Source of the DNA: Bacteroidaceae bacterium
Lineage (GTDB): Bacteria; Bacteroidota; Bacteroidia; Bacteroidales; Bacteroidaceae
Assembly: GCA_017458585.1 (NCBI GenBank)
Contig: JAFTAJ010000022.1
Location: 1 to 64,000 of the forward strand
Direction of reading: 5' to 3'
Length of the DNA stretch: 64,000 bases
The translations under genes were made by a program, and so were the position numbers. A model generated the notes under the pieces. It did no database searches. It had not been told where the DNA came from and saw nothing but the letters and a program-made list of their open reading frames with translations. How positions within the stretch are numbered: position 1 is the first letter of the stretch; each line of letters begins with the position of its first letter. Shown in pieces: positions 35,006 to 44,166 of this stretch.

Positions 35006-36853
35006 GTGTCCGACATCATACGCCTATTGCCCGACAGCGTAGCCAACCAGATAGCCGCAGGCGAGGTTGTGCAGCGTCCGTCCTCCGTGGTCAAGGAATT
35101 GCTCGAAAATTCCATCGACGCGGGGGCTGACCGCATAGAACTATGGCTTACTGAGGCCGGCAAGACCTGCATACAGGTCATCGACAACGGCAAGGGAATG
35201 AGCGAAACGGATGCCCGCCTCTCCTTCGAACGCCACGCCACCTCCAAGATATCGGATGCCAAGGATTTGTTTAACCTCCACACCATGGGCTTCCGCGGCG
35301 AGGCTCTCGCCTCAATAGCTGCCGTGGCGCAGGTGGAGCTGCAGACACGCACCGACAACGACGAGATGGGTGTCAGCATCACTATGGAGGGAGCGCGATG
35401 CACCGACCAGCACCTCGTGATGTGTCCGGTTGGAGCCAATTTCGCGGTACGCAACCTATTCTTCAATGTGCCTGCCCGCCGCCGATTTCTCAAGAGCAAC
35501 CTCACCGAGATGAACAATATCATGCAGGAGTTTGAGCGCGTGGCATTGGCCAATCCGTCGGTCACCTTCCGTCTGTATAAGGACGGTGCGCTGGCTCTCG
35601 ACCTCAAGGGCGGCACCTTCAAGCAGCGCATACTGGGCCTCTTCGGTAAGGCGCTCGACAAGCAGCTGCTACCTCTGGCCATCGACACAGATATCGTGAA
35701 GGTGGACGGTTTTACCGGCACTGTGCAGAATGCCAAGCAGAAAGGTTTCCGCCAGTTCTTCTTCGTCAACGGCCGCTACATGCGCCATCCTTATTTCAAC
35801 AAGGCTGTGCAGGCTGCCTACGAACGACTGCTGCCTGCCGACAAGCAGGTCAGCTTCTTCCTGCGCCTCACCGTTGACCCCACGCGTATTGATGTCAATA
35901 TCCATCCCAGCAAGACGGAGATAAAGTTTGAGGACGAGCGCCCCATCTGGCAACTGCTGCTCGTGGCGGTGCGCGATGCGCTGGGCAAGTACAACGCCGT
36001 GCCTACCATCGATTTCGACAATACGTTTGATGTCAGCATCCCCTCCTTTAATGGTGGACAACTTGCTACAGAGCCCACGCCTCGCGTTAATCCTCGCTAC
36101 AATCCGTTTGAGGAAGTGGGGAAGTGGGGAAGTTCGAAAGTTCGAGAGTTCGAAAGTTCGAAAGTTCGAGAGTTCAAGGAGTTCAAAAGTCCGAAAGCTG
36201 CACCTTCCCATTGGCAGGACCTATACGAGAATATAGAGTCGAGAGTCAAGAGTCAAGAGTCGAGAGAAGAGAAAATAGAGAAATCTCAAATCTCAAACCT
36301 ATTCCAATACTCCAGTCGCTACATCGTTACTCCGGCACGTTCGGGACTGATGGTGATAGACTATGTGCGTGCACATCGCCGCATACTCTACGACAAATAT
36401 ATGGCCAACCTTGAGAGAGGCGAGAAGGTGTCGCAGTCGTTGCTGTTTCCTGAGATGGTGCAGACCACGGTGGCACAGTCGTATATCGTCGACAGTATGC
36501 TGCCGCAGCTCAACGCCGTAGGCTTCGACATTGCGCCGGCAGGCCCCGCTGCCTATGCCGTAAATGCAGTACCCGCAGCCGCCGCCAATACCGATGTCAA
36601 TGCGCTAATATGCAAGCTAATAGACGACTTTGATAAACAAGGGCTAAAGGCGCAAGACCTCTACCATACTCTTGCCATGACCTTAGCTCTGACCAATGCT
36701 CTGACTGAGGGGCGCACCCTCAACAAACAGGAGATGACAAGCATCGTCGATGATCTCTTTGCCTGCCAGACGCCCAATTATACACCTGACGGCAAACTTA
36801 TCATCACCATCATTGCTGAAGAAAAAATAGTAGAAAATTTTGTGAAGAAATAG
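35006..36853 (+). CDS. mutL: DNA mismatch repair protein MutL
   Basis: 615 residues from a GTG start. GHKL ATPase motifs are intact: VVKELLENSIDAGA, DNGKGM and TMGFRGEALASI in the first 100 residues, then the MutL S5-like domain (about 210-330). The linker (about 370-425) is composed of translated tandem repeats (SSKVREFESSKVREF, ESRVKSQESRE). In the C-terminal domain, the stretch aligned to the endonuclease motif DQHA-x2-E-x4-E reads DYVRAHRRILYD (Asp452 onward), lacking the His and Glu ligands, so nicking activity is doubtful. The gene ends 13 bases from the convergent RidA-like gene. Confidence 0.93.
   Translation: MSDIIRLLPDSVANQIAAGEVVQRPSSVVKELLENSIDAGADRIELWLTEAGKTCIQVIDNGKGMSETDARLSFERHATSKISDAKDLFNLHTMGFRGEALASIAAVAQVELQTRTDNDEMGVSITMEGARCTDQHLVMCPVGANFAVRNLFFNVPARRRFLKSNLTEMNNIMQEFERVALANPSVTFRLYKDGALALDLKGGTFKQRILGLFGKALDKQLLPLAIDTDIVKVDGFTGTVQNAKQKGFRQFFFVNGRYMRHPYFNKAVQAAYERLLPADKQVSFFLRLTVDPTRIDVNIHPSKTEIKFEDERPIWQLLLVAVRDALGKYNAVPTIDFDNTFDVSIPSFNGGQLATEPTPRVNPRYNPFEEVGKWGSSKVREFESSKVREFKEFKSPKAAPSHWQDLYENIESRVKSQESREEKIEKSQISNLFQYSSRYIVTPARSGLMVIDYVRAHRRILYDKYMANLERGEKVSQSLLFPEMVQTTVAQSYIVDSMLPQLNAVGFDIAPAGPAAYAVNAVPAAAANTDVNALICKLIDDFDKQGLKAQDLYHTLAMTLALTNALTEGRTLNKQEMTSIVDDLFACQTPNYTPDGKLIITIIAEEKIVENFVKK
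36124..36275. repeat. Two tandem arrays forming the MutL linker
   Basis: GTTCGAAA/GTTCGAGA units (36133-36185) and GAGTCGA/GAGTCAA units (36236-36265) are read in frame as charged linker sequence. They lie only in the flexible linker between ATPase and C-terminal domains. Confidence 0.85.
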
Positions 36854-36866
36854 TTCCCCTCTCCAT

Positions 36867-38006
36867 TTAGAAGTCGCGGAACTGCTCGTTGTTTGCGGCC
36901 TTCACCGCCACGCACTCCATCTCCACGAGCCACGTAGGACGACAAACGGGAGCCAGCGTAACGACGTAAGGAATGTTGGGGAACTTCTCGCTGAACAGCC
37001 GGTTGACGAGCTGATAGTCGGCTCCGTCGCGCAGATAGACGATTATCTGCATCACATCGTCGTAGGTCATGCCTCCCTCTTCGAGCAGTTTCTCCACGTT
37101 CTCCCACATACGCTGTGTCTGGCGGTGTATGTCACCCACGTGTATCACCTCGCCGCGATTGTTGATGGAGGCGGTGCCGGAGATAAACACATGGTTTCGG
37201 TCGCCATACTGCATGAGGGTGCCGCGCTCAAAGGTCACTCCGTAGTCGGAGGTGCGGTTGAGGTGTGTCGATGCATAGAGATAGCGCTGTTGCTCGGGCG
37301 TGAAACCAGTCATGGCGTATGCTCCAAGCTGAATGATAGCCTTGGGGTCTGCCGGTGTGCCACCGATGCCCGTGGAGGCGATATAGTGTGTGTCGGAGGT
37401 GAGTCCCTGTTCAGCGAAGCACTCGCGGCGTGCCTTGACGAGTCCGTTATACTGGGTGTCCACATCTCTCACGAAGAACCATGTGCGCACGCAGTTGGCT
37501 TCGAGGGTGGCATCGTATTGCTTGAGGGTGTCGATATATGCAAACAGAGTCTCCCAGCTCTGCATGTAGGAGGTGTCGGCGTTGGTGCCGGTGAGCCCCA
37601 TAGTCCAGATATGGCGGTAGCCGTTGTGAGTGACGATGGTGGACTTGCCGTCAGTGGTGATGTCGGTGCCTTTCTGCAGATAGATCCACAGGGCGAGCTT
37701 GGAGCCGTCGAGGGGAGGCTGCTGTATGTATGAAACGGCGCAGTGGCCATCCTCCTTGATAGCCGGTACCTGATTGGTGGCATCGCTAAGGAAGTAGCGC
37801 TTGAAGATGGGGTGCGCCTCCTTCATCTCGGGCAACAGCATGAGCTGCGACTCTGCGGCCTTGATGCGTGCAAACTGCTGGCCGAACATCTCGCCGCGGG
37901 GCTCGATGGTGAGTATGGCGTGCACCTCGCTCACATTGCCTGCTGCGAAGAGGGTGAGCCTGACGGTGGCTCCCAGATTTTCTATATAATGAGAGAAGAA
38001 TTTCAT
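36867..38006 (-). CDS. RidA/YjgF superfamily protein, chorismatase-like two-domain form
   Basis: 379 residues. The C-terminal half has the YjgF/Rid pattern (HVFISGTASINNRGEVIHVGDIHRQ, TYDDVMQIIVYLRD, PVCRPTWLVEMECVA). The N-terminal half (SHYIENLGATVRL to ESQLMLLPEMKE) resembles the companion domain of FkbO/Hyg5-type chorismatases. Bacteroidetes homologues are usually annotated as Rid-family or translation-initiation-inhibitor proteins. Activity cannot be assigned: options are enamine/imine hydrolysis or chorismate hydrolysis. It lies downstream of the CcsA-like gene on the same strand across a 60-base repeat-filled spacer and converges with mutL. Confidence 0.7.
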   Translation of the reverse strand: MKFFSHYIENLGATVRLTLFAAGNVSEVHAILTIEPRGEMFGQQFARIKAAESQLMLLPEMKEAHPIFKRYFLSDATNQVPAIKEDGHCAVSYIQQPPLDGSKLALWIYLQKGTDITTDGKSTIVTHNGYRHIWTMGLTGTNADTSYMQSWETLFAYIDTLKQYDATLEANCVRTWFFVRDVDTQYNGLVKARRECFAEQGLTSDTHYIASTGIGGTPADPKAIIQLGAYAMTGFTPEQQRYLYASTHLNRTSDYGVTFERGTLMQYGDRNHVFISGTASINNRGEVIHVGDIHRQTQRMWENVEKLLEEGGMTYDDVMQIIVYLRDGADYQLVNRLFSEKFPNIPYVVTLAPVCRPTWLVEMECVAVKAANNEQFRDF

Positions 38007-38034
38007 TTATCAGGGTGCAAAGGTAGTAATAAAT

Positions 38035-38060
38035 TAGGAATTAGGAATTAGGAATTAGGT
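38035..38060. repeat. Tandem repeat (AATTAGG units)
   Basis: Four 7-base units between the RidA-like start and the 3' end of the CcsA-like gene. Confidence 0.85.
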
Positions 38061-38066
38061 GTTTTT

Positions 38067-39299
38067 TTAATTCGCGTAGCTATGGAGTCCGCCGAGAAGG
38101 TAGTTGCATCCGAAATAGGTCATCAGGATGCTGAGGAATGCGACACGAAGATATAAATTGAAGATTGACCAATGACGATTGAAGATTGAGAAATTCCGCG
38201 TCTGTATCTTGCGGCTGAGGAGAGGCACAAGATAAATGAGGAAAGAGATGGCAGCCCAGTTCTCCTTAGGGTCCCACTGCCAATAGGCTCCCCATGCTGT
38301 CTTAGCCCAGATGGAGCCAAGTATTATGCCTATGCCGAGCATAATCTCTGCCCATAGCAGCATTGTGCGGCTGGGACGGAACAGCAGCAGCGCAAACAGA
38401 CTGTAGGATATCATGATGGTGGTGACGTGCGACGACAGCCAGGGGCTCTGCAGCACAGGCATGAGAGCCGTAATCTGTGGGTCGAGTGCTCCTATGTGGG
38501 CTACTAGAGAGGTGGCTCCTGCCACAAGCAGAGCGGGCATTCTCAAGCGTGCCGAGCAAGTGGCGAGGACAAGAGAGGTGAGGGCAATAACCTGCAGTGT
38601 CTCGTATGTATTGCTGAGTGGCAGATGGCCGGACACATACCAGCGGAGGCAGAGTGAGAGCAGGGAAAAGAGAAGAGTGAATAGAGAAAAGAGAATGGCG
38701 ACCTTAGGCCATCTCGTGGAGTAGGGGGTGAGCAAGAAAATGACGAGAGCGAAGCAGGCGATAAACAGCACCGTGTCCCACGGCACGCTGTTGTATAGCA
38801 GTTCCGCCTTCACGCGTGTAGGCGACAGCGGTTGCTGATTGGCTGGCAAGAGAGAGTAATACTCTCCGCGAGTGGCGAGGACTATTAGCGACAGTCGCTC
38901 GTCGATGTCGGGGAACTGTTCGGGTGCCAGCTTGTAGTTGCCCTTAGTATCGAAAAAGTCGGCGAAGCGAGCATACTTGCCCTCTATGCCGATGAGTCGG
39001 CGCACCTCGTCCTTCTTCACCTTTATCATGGCGACATCCTTCCACTGCTCGGGATAGAGAGCCCACGAGAGGAGCACCTGCTCAGGGGTCAACTTGCCAA
39101 AGGATGCGCTACCCGTAATCTTGAGGCAGAACTGTCGTGCCGCAGTGTTGAGAGGGCAGATGCGTCCGTTGTAAACGACCTGCGCAGAGCGCATAGAGTC
39201 GGCCTGCGCCAGCTCCACTGTGCGCACAGCGCTGGCAGCGCTGCATGTGGCAATCATGCAGAGCGCCAGCAGAAAGAGTTTTCTATATATGAGCACCAT
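38067..39299 (-). CDS. CcsA/CcmF-type cytochrome c assembly protein
   Basis: 410 residues. A signal-like N-terminus (MVLIYRKLFLLALCMIATCSAASA), a periplasmic domain (about 25-175), then multiple membrane helices. The haem-handling WWD-type motif reads WGAYWQWDPKENWAA (about 345-360), with candidate haem-ligand histidines in SGHLPLSNTYE and SSHVTTIM. Such proteins attach haem to CxxCH apocytochromes. The start at 39299 overlaps the end of the upstream CxxCH lipoprotein gene by 17 bases, so the two are coupled. A repeat-derived insert (NFSIFNRHWSIFN) interrupts the C-terminal region between helices. Confidence 0.85.
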   Translation of the reverse strand: MVLIYRKLFLLALCMIATCSAASAVRTVELAQADSMRSAQVVYNGRICPLNTAARQFCLKITGSASFGKLTPEQVLLSWALYPEQWKDVAMIKVKKDEVRRLIGIEGKYARFADFFDTKGNYKLAPEQFPDIDERLSLIVLATRGEYYSLLPANQQPLSPTRVKAELLYNSVPWDTVLFIACFALVIFLLTPYSTRWPKVAILFSLFTLLFSLLSLCLRWYVSGHLPLSNTYETLQVIALTSLVLATCSARLRMPALLVAGATSLVAHIGALDPQITALMPVLQSPWLSSHVTTIMISYSLFALLLFRPSRTMLLWAEIMLGIGIILGSIWAKTAWGAYWQWDPKENWAAISFLIYLVPLLSRKIQTRNFSIFNRHWSIFNLYLRVAFLSILMTYFGCNYLLGGLHSYAN

Positions 39300-40008
39300 T
39301 GTCAATCCAAATGCGAATGATGTCGATAAAGGGGCTGTAGGTCTCGTTGGTAAAGAGGGCGGGATGAGAGTAGCTGACGCTAGCATCGCCCTCGGTGATT
39401 ACTTTGTAGAGAAAGCTGTTGGCAGCATCGCCAGCTACCACACGCTTCTTGCTTTTATCTTTAGTGGCTTGTGTTCCTACAAGATTCTGGTAGGCGTTGG
39501 CCTCAGTAAGGTCTAGGCTGGCAGCGGGGCTTTGCGCACTATGGCATCGCGAGCAGCTGTTTGCCTGAAACACGAACTGATTGATGGTATGGTATATACC
39601 TACATCGAGATTGCCTACATCAATCTTTATTGTGTCCTTGTATGGTTTGGTTTCAGATATCTGGTAGGAACATATCGTGGCGATACGTTTGCGCAAGGTG
39701 TTGACCACGGCTATCTCTACCGTCTTGGCAGTTGAGGGTACGTTGGTAAGAGTTATTTGCGAAGCATCAGCGAGAGGAGTGAGCGTAAGGGAATACGGAC
39801 TCTCCTCATCGAAACAAGCTGCTGCCACGGTGTATGGACTGCTCCATGTGTTGATATGCTGAAATGTGCCCTTGATCTGTATGGTATAGGCATCCGTGGT
39901 GGCGGTGTAAGGCGGCTCGTCTATATGGCCGTCATCGCAGGCACAAAGCATCAACGGCAGAGCGAGGACAGTTAAGATTGCTGATATAGTGTTGCAGATA
40001 GTATGCAT
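39283..40008 (-). CDS. Lipoprotein with one CxxCH haem-binding motif
   Basis: 241 residues; lipoprotein signal ending LPLMLCAC. A beta-rich region precedes CSRCHSA (about residue 156), a single c-type haem site, followed by a cytochrome-like tail (SFLYKVITEGD, IIRIWIDNGAHI, the latter resembling the C-terminal helix of cytochrome domains). It could carry electrons at the outer membrane or in the periplasm. It starts 3 bases after the porin stop upstream and overlaps the CcsA-like gene downstream, which fits the haem-attachment need. No closer family recognised. Confidence 0.7.
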   Translation of the reverse strand: MHTICNTISAILTVLALPLMLCACDDGHIDEPPYTATTDAYTIQIKGTFQHINTWSSPYTVAAACFDEESPYSLTLTPLADASQITLTNVPSTAKTVEIAVVNTLRKRIATICSYQISETKPYKDTIKIDVGNLDVGIYHTINQFVFQANSCSRCHSAQSPAASLDLTEANAYQNLVGTQATKDKSKKRVVAGDAANSFLYKVITEGDASVSYSHPALFTNETYSPFIDIIRIWIDNGAHI

Positions 40009-40011
40009 AGC

Positions 40012-41226
40012 TTAGAAAGTGTACTGTAGCATGACGCAGGCAGAGTGTTTGGCGATGCCGAGGTCATCGTTGTCGCGATCGAGCTGGGTGGCGTGGCCGG
40101 TGCGACCGATGTATTGGTACATTGCCGACACTTTGAGTCCAGTGCCTTTGATGAAATAGTTCACTCCCACGGCAGGCATATTGAGCATGCCGTCTTTGGA
40201 TGTGCCGTTGCGGTCGAGGAAGTCATAACGCAATGCCAGTTGGGTCTGTGGACTGACGAAATAACCTCCCTGTATGTAGCCGCCCCAGTAGTTGAAGCTA
40301 TCGTGAATCTTCTGCCGTTTGGTGAAGCCCACATGCATGTAGTATAACTCTGCACCGAGATACAGTCTGTTGTAGAGCCACGCTCCTTCGAGGCCGAGGC
40401 GGGTGTCGTTGGTGCTCTCGCTCTCACTCTCTACATTGATGTTAGCGGAGGCAGCCACCATCAGTTTGTTGAGGTTCAGCATTTTAGGATTACCTTGTGT
40501 GGCCGGCATTGCGCCCATTGGAGTCCATGTGAAGCGTGTGGCATAGAGCAGCGAGGGGATGTGCCAGTCATCGGAGAGAGTCTTGGCAGAGGTGTTTATG
40601 CTTGCACCGGTGCCATTGAAGAGTCCGGCCTCGTAGCCCCACCACTTGCCGATATTGCCGTGCACCATTGCGCCGAGGTCAAAGCCTGTGCCGATTTTCG
40701 GGGTAACGGCGTTGAGTGAGTAGGGCATAATGGTTGTGGCGGTGAGAGAGCTGGGCAGGTTAGGCATCAGTGTCTCGCCGAGGGTGGTGAGGTAGGCGTG
40801 GCTGAACGGAGTCTTGAACTTGCCGACCTTTACGCCGAAGCCTCTGGTGGGCCTCACATCAAACCATGCCTGCTGCAGCAGTTCTCCGCCCGATTTGGAG
40901 GCGTTAACCGAAAGGTTGTAAGTCACCATACTGTATGCCTTGCCTGTAAAGCCTAGCACTGCATAGGGAATACTGAAGCCGGAGTTGGCCACATTGTCCT
41001 GGTTGTACGCTTTGTCGAGCCCTTCGTCGTCGTAATAGTTGTAGTTGCCGGTGGTCTGCAGCATGAGATAGGGTTTGAATGAGAAGTTGCCGTCTTTACT
41101 CTCTATCTGAAACATGCGATCTGCGCCAATGGTTACTACGCCGTTGTCGGAGTCGAAATCCTGTGACTGTGCGGTGGCTGCGGTTGAGGTCAGGGCTACC
41201 ACAGTTGCTATAAACAGTGCTTTCAT
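40012..41226 (-). CDS. Outer membrane porin, phosphate-selective-porin-like
   Basis: 404 residues; signal peptide MKALFIATVVALTSTAATAQ. Alternating-hydrophobicity strands throughout and a C-terminal aromatic (VMLQYTF) indicate a beta-barrel. GVKVGKFKTPFSHAYLT and ALRYDFLDRNG resemble OprO/OprP-type porins. In this locus it may pass iron chelates or other ligands rather than phosphate (inference from neighbours). It is 3 bases upstream of the CxxCH lipoprotein gene. Confidence 0.75.
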   Translation of the reverse strand: MKALFIATVVALTSTAATAQSQDFDSDNGVVTIGADRMFQIESKDGNFSFKPYLMLQTTGNYNYYDDEGLDKAYNQDNVANSGFSIPYAVLGFTGKAYSMVTYNLSVNASKSGGELLQQAWFDVRPTRGFGVKVGKFKTPFSHAYLTTLGETLMPNLPSSLTATTIMPYSLNAVTPKIGTGFDLGAMVHGNIGKWWGYEAGLFNGTGASINTSAKTLSDDWHIPSLLYATRFTWTPMGAMPATQGNPKMLNLNKLMVAASANINVESESESTNDTRLGLEGAWLYNRLYLGAELYYMHVGFTKRQKIHDSFNYWGGYIQGGYFVSPQTQLALRYDFLDRNGTSKDGMLNMPAVGVNYFIKGTGLKVSAMYQYIGRTGHATQLDRDNDDLGIAKHSACVMLQYTF

Positions 41227-41281
41227 TTTTAACGGAATTATTGTGTTATTATTTTGTTTTTTTAGTGTTTTTGTCTATGCT

Positions 41282-42811
41282 TTATAGTGACTCAAGGAAT
41301 TTGATGAGTGCCTGGCGGTCAGCCTTGTCCATTTTGCGGAAGATGTTCTTGCTGGCCTCGCCCTCGCCACCATGCCAGAGGATGGCCTCGGTGAAGTTGC
41401 GTGCACGTCCATCGTGGAGGAAGTAAGTATGTCCGTTTACCTTCTTTTGTAGCCCTATGCCCCATAGCGGAGTAGTGCGCCATTCGTTGCCTCGAGCCAG
41501 TCCGCTGACATAGTTGTCGTTAAGACCCACTCCCATTATCTCTGAACCCATGTCGTGGAGCAGATAGTCGGAGTAGGGATGGATGGTCTGGCTGCCAAGC
41601 CATGGCAGCTCGGTGCCGTTGAGCAGAGTGGCTCCGCGGGAACGGGTATGAAGGGTACTGACGTGGCAGAGATGGCACTTGGCATTGTAGAATGCCTGCT
41701 CGCCCTTGCTTACGGCTTCGCGCTCAGTCATTGTGAGGCTTGAACCGTCAGACTTGGTCAACGTAACTTGGGCTGTCTTGCTGCCGAGTCGGTGTGCAGG
41801 AACTGCCAGGCTGTGCAGATAGAGGTCAACGCACTCCATGTCTTCGGTGGAGACATCCAGTTTGTCATAGGCAAGTCCCATCATGGAGCCTTCTGCCATT
41901 TGGTGCTGTCCCTCACATATCTCTTCGGGATAGCGCGAGTTGGTGGCTCCCATATCGGAGGAGAATCCCAGCTCCACGGTAAGGTCGAGGTGTTGCGCCT
42001 TGTTGCCAGAGAGACCGACTCCTTTCACACCGCGCTCAGTGATATAGTTGCAGCGCCCGGAGATGCCGTACTCGGGGTAGCTCTTCTTTGCCAAGGCCTC
42101 AATCTCGTTACGGTCGAGCGCCATCATTTGTCCCATGCCTACATGGCGCAGCGGTATACGCACAGTGCAGAAGAGGTCGTCGGGCTTTATCTCGACGGAG
42201 TCTTTCTTTATGTTGTCCCACATCTTTTTGTACCACGCTACTACGGTGTAGTTGGGCTTGGCCAGCTCGTATTCCTCTCCGTCGGGGAAGTGTCCCTTTT
42301 CATAGTCCCACCTCACTTGCAGCTTGCCCTCGGCGGTGACACCATAGATGGTCTGGTCGTGGAGCACACGGCCATAACCTTGGAAGAACACGCCGTTTTT
42401 CCTTGCTACATACACCAGCATGGCAGACATGCCGTTGGTGCCGGAGCCATAGACGGGGGTGCCGTCAGCATCCTCGCCGATGCGGTTCCACACGCCAGGA
42501 CTGGTGCGCCCTGCGTTCATATGGCAGCTACCGCAGGAGTAGCCGGCATAGACGGGGCCGTAGCCTTCGGTCACATTGTCGTAGAGGCGGTCGCCGGTCT
42601 GGAAACGACTGGCGTAGGTGCCGGTGAGCCACTCGGCCTCGGTGTCGAAGGCCTTGGAGGAGTTGTTGAATAGGGTAGAGGTGCCTGCAGAGAGGGCATA
42701 GTTCTCCAGCTCGGGGGCGTGTGTCTCAACAAAGGAGTCCACCCCCTCTGTGTCGTCGGAGCAGCCCGTGCAGAGGATGATGCTGAGTGCTATAATAAGA
42801 GCGTAGCGCAT
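41282..42811 (-). CDS. Di-haem oxidoreductase (DHOR) lipoprotein
   Basis: 509 residues from MRYALIIALSIILCTGCSDD (lipid-modified Cys17). Two c-type haem motifs are present, CGSCH (93-97) and CHLCH (about 388-392), with the FLHDGRARNFTEAILWHGGE segment of the DHOR ('thiol oxidoreductase') family. An upstream in-frame ATG adds nine residues and is less likely because it disrupts the lipoprotein signal. Family members are often encoded beside imelysins, as here, and are presumed to do redox chemistry in the periplasm. It requires a haem-attachment system; a CcsA-like gene lies two genes downstream. Confidence 0.88.
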   Translation of the reverse strand: MRYALIIALSIILCTGCSDDTEGVDSFVETHAPELENYALSAGTSTLFNNSSKAFDTEAEWLTGTYASRFQTGDRLYDNVTEGYGPVYAGYSCGSCHMNAGRTSPGVWNRIGEDADGTPVYGSGTNGMSAMLVYVARKNGVFFQGYGRVLHDQTIYGVTAEGKLQVRWDYEKGHFPDGEEYELAKPNYTVVAWYKKMWDNIKKDSVEIKPDDLFCTVRIPLRHVGMGQMMALDRNEIEALAKKSYPEYGISGRCNYITERGVKGVGLSGNKAQHLDLTVELGFSSDMGATNSRYPEEICEGQHQMAEGSMMGLAYDKLDVSTEDMECVDLYLHSLAVPAHRLGSKTAQVTLTKSDGSSLTMTEREAVSKGEQAFYNAKCHLCHVSTLHTRSRGATLLNGTELPWLGSQTIHPYSDYLLHDMGSEIMGVGLNDNYVSGLARGNEWRTTPLWGIGLQKKVNGHTYFLHDGRARNFTEAILWHGGEGEASKNIFRKMDKADRQALIKFLESL

Positions 42812-42844
42812 GAAGACTTCGAAAATCTTTGATTTCAATACTAC

Positions 42845-42884
42845 AATGTTGAAGGGGGAAACGCGTGTTTCCCACCTTCACATT
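42845..42884 (-). promoter_or_regulatory. Stem-loop between imelysin and di-haem oxidoreductase genes
   Basis: The two arms (AATGTTGAAGGGGGAAAC, 42845-42862; GTTTCCCACCTTCACATT, 42867-42884) pair nearly throughout with one bulge. No T-run follows on the minus strand, so it may be an mRNA-stability or processing element rather than a full terminator. Confidence 0.5.
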
Positions 42885-42908
42885 GCAACTAACACTTAAC
42901 TAATATAT

Positions 42909-44129
42909 TTACTTCACTGTGCGTGGTTTGCCGTTCTTAAAGAGTAGATACTCGAGGGTGTGGTATCCGCGCAGAGCCTGAGCTGCCTCTATGGCCTTGG
43001 CATGGGCTGTGCTGTTGTCAGGGTCATCTTCGTCGGGCTCTTCGTACTCGCCGGTCCACTCCATCTCGCCCCATTTCTGCGACTTAAGCAGATTGGCGAT
43101 GCCTACGGCGTCGAGTGGCCAGGAGTCCATGTTGGGGTCAAGACCCAGCTCGGCGACAGGGCCGAAGAGAAACGCCTCGGCCGATTCCCACGGCTTGCGT
43201 GCTGCCATCCATGCGTTGCATGCTGCCTCGAAGGTGGCGTTGGAGGGCGACTTCTGGAATGCGTTGACGGCGGACTGCAGAGCGTTATTCTTCTCGACAA
43301 GACTTTTATAGGTGGGCATTACCACGACATCTACAAATTGCTCGGCTATGGCCTGCGCGTCTGCCTCGCTCATCTTGCGCTCCTCTATCAGCGCTTCGAG
43401 ACTCTCCAGGCTGCTGGTGAGGGCGGCACAAGCATCCATGGCTGCAACAGCCTGAGTGGAGCCGATATTGTTGCGGAACGGGTTGGGAATGTTGTAGATA
43501 GCATTGTGTGCAGCTACGATGTTGTCCCAAACGGCGGCAGTGTGTGCAGCCAGCTGGCTATTAGCCATACCCTTGGAGTAGATAGAGTTGGCGGCTGCCT
43601 TTTGCTTGTGGGAGTCGGTGAGCGGCACGTTGTTGTCGATGTCTATGCACACGCCGAGGAAGGCATTGGCAATGGAGAGGATATTGTTCATGTAGTCCTC
43701 GCGAGAGTGGAATGAGTACCACGACTCAACGGCGTAGAGAGCCTTGGTGCGCTGGCCGTTGTTCCAGTATCCCACTGGCTCGCCTATCTTTTGTGTGCCG
43801 ACTTCGCTGGCTATGTCGATGGAGCCTTCTATAATCTCTTCCACGCACTCAATGGCGGTGCTATAGCCGGTGATGCTCCGGTCATGGTTTTTGAAACCTT
43901 CAGCGTACTCGTCAGCCCACTTGTTGTAGAGGTCTTTGGAGTCGTTGGCCAGCAGTCGAGCCACATTGACGGCGTAGTTGCCCCATGCGGCGGCATTTGC
44001 GGAGGTGTAGTCAAGGTTTTGAGCCTCGTCTTCGGTAATATCCTTGCTGCCGTTGCTGTCGCTATCGGAGCAGGAGTTGAGGGTAAGTCCTAGCACTGCG
44101 AGACTCATCAAGAGGAATGTCTTTTTCAT
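42909..44129 (-). CDS. Imelysin-family (M75) iron-regulated lipoprotein
   Basis: 406 residues; lipoprotein signal MKKTFLLMSLAVLGLTLNSC. Two-helix-bundle imelysin fold with the family GxHxxE motif as GYHTLEYLLF near the C-terminus. Related EfeO/IrpA/ICMP proteins are linked to iron uptake; peptidase activity is doubted for many. Position between a porin and a di-haem oxidoreductase, with FeoAB nearby, supports a role in iron handling. Confidence 0.88.
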   Translation of the reverse strand: MKKTFLLMSLAVLGLTLNSCSDSDSNGSKDITEDEAQNLDYTSANAAAWGNYAVNVARLLANDSKDLYNKWADEYAEGFKNHDRSITGYSTAIECVEEIIEGSIDIASEVGTQKIGEPVGYWNNGQRTKALYAVESWYSFHSREDYMNNILSIANAFLGVCIDIDNNVPLTDSHKQKAAANSIYSKGMANSQLAAHTAAVWDNIVAAHNAIYNIPNPFRNNIGSTQAVAAMDACAALTSSLESLEALIEERKMSEADAQAIAEQFVDVVVMPTYKSLVEKNNALQSAVNAFQKSPSNATFEAACNAWMAARKPWESAEAFLFGPVAELGLDPNMDSWPLDAVGIANLLKSQKWGEMEWTGEYEEPDEDDPDNSTAHAKAIEAAQALRGYHTLEYLLFKNGKPRTVK

Positions 44130-44166
44130 ATCTTTAATCGTTAAATGGTTAAATAGTCAGATTTTT

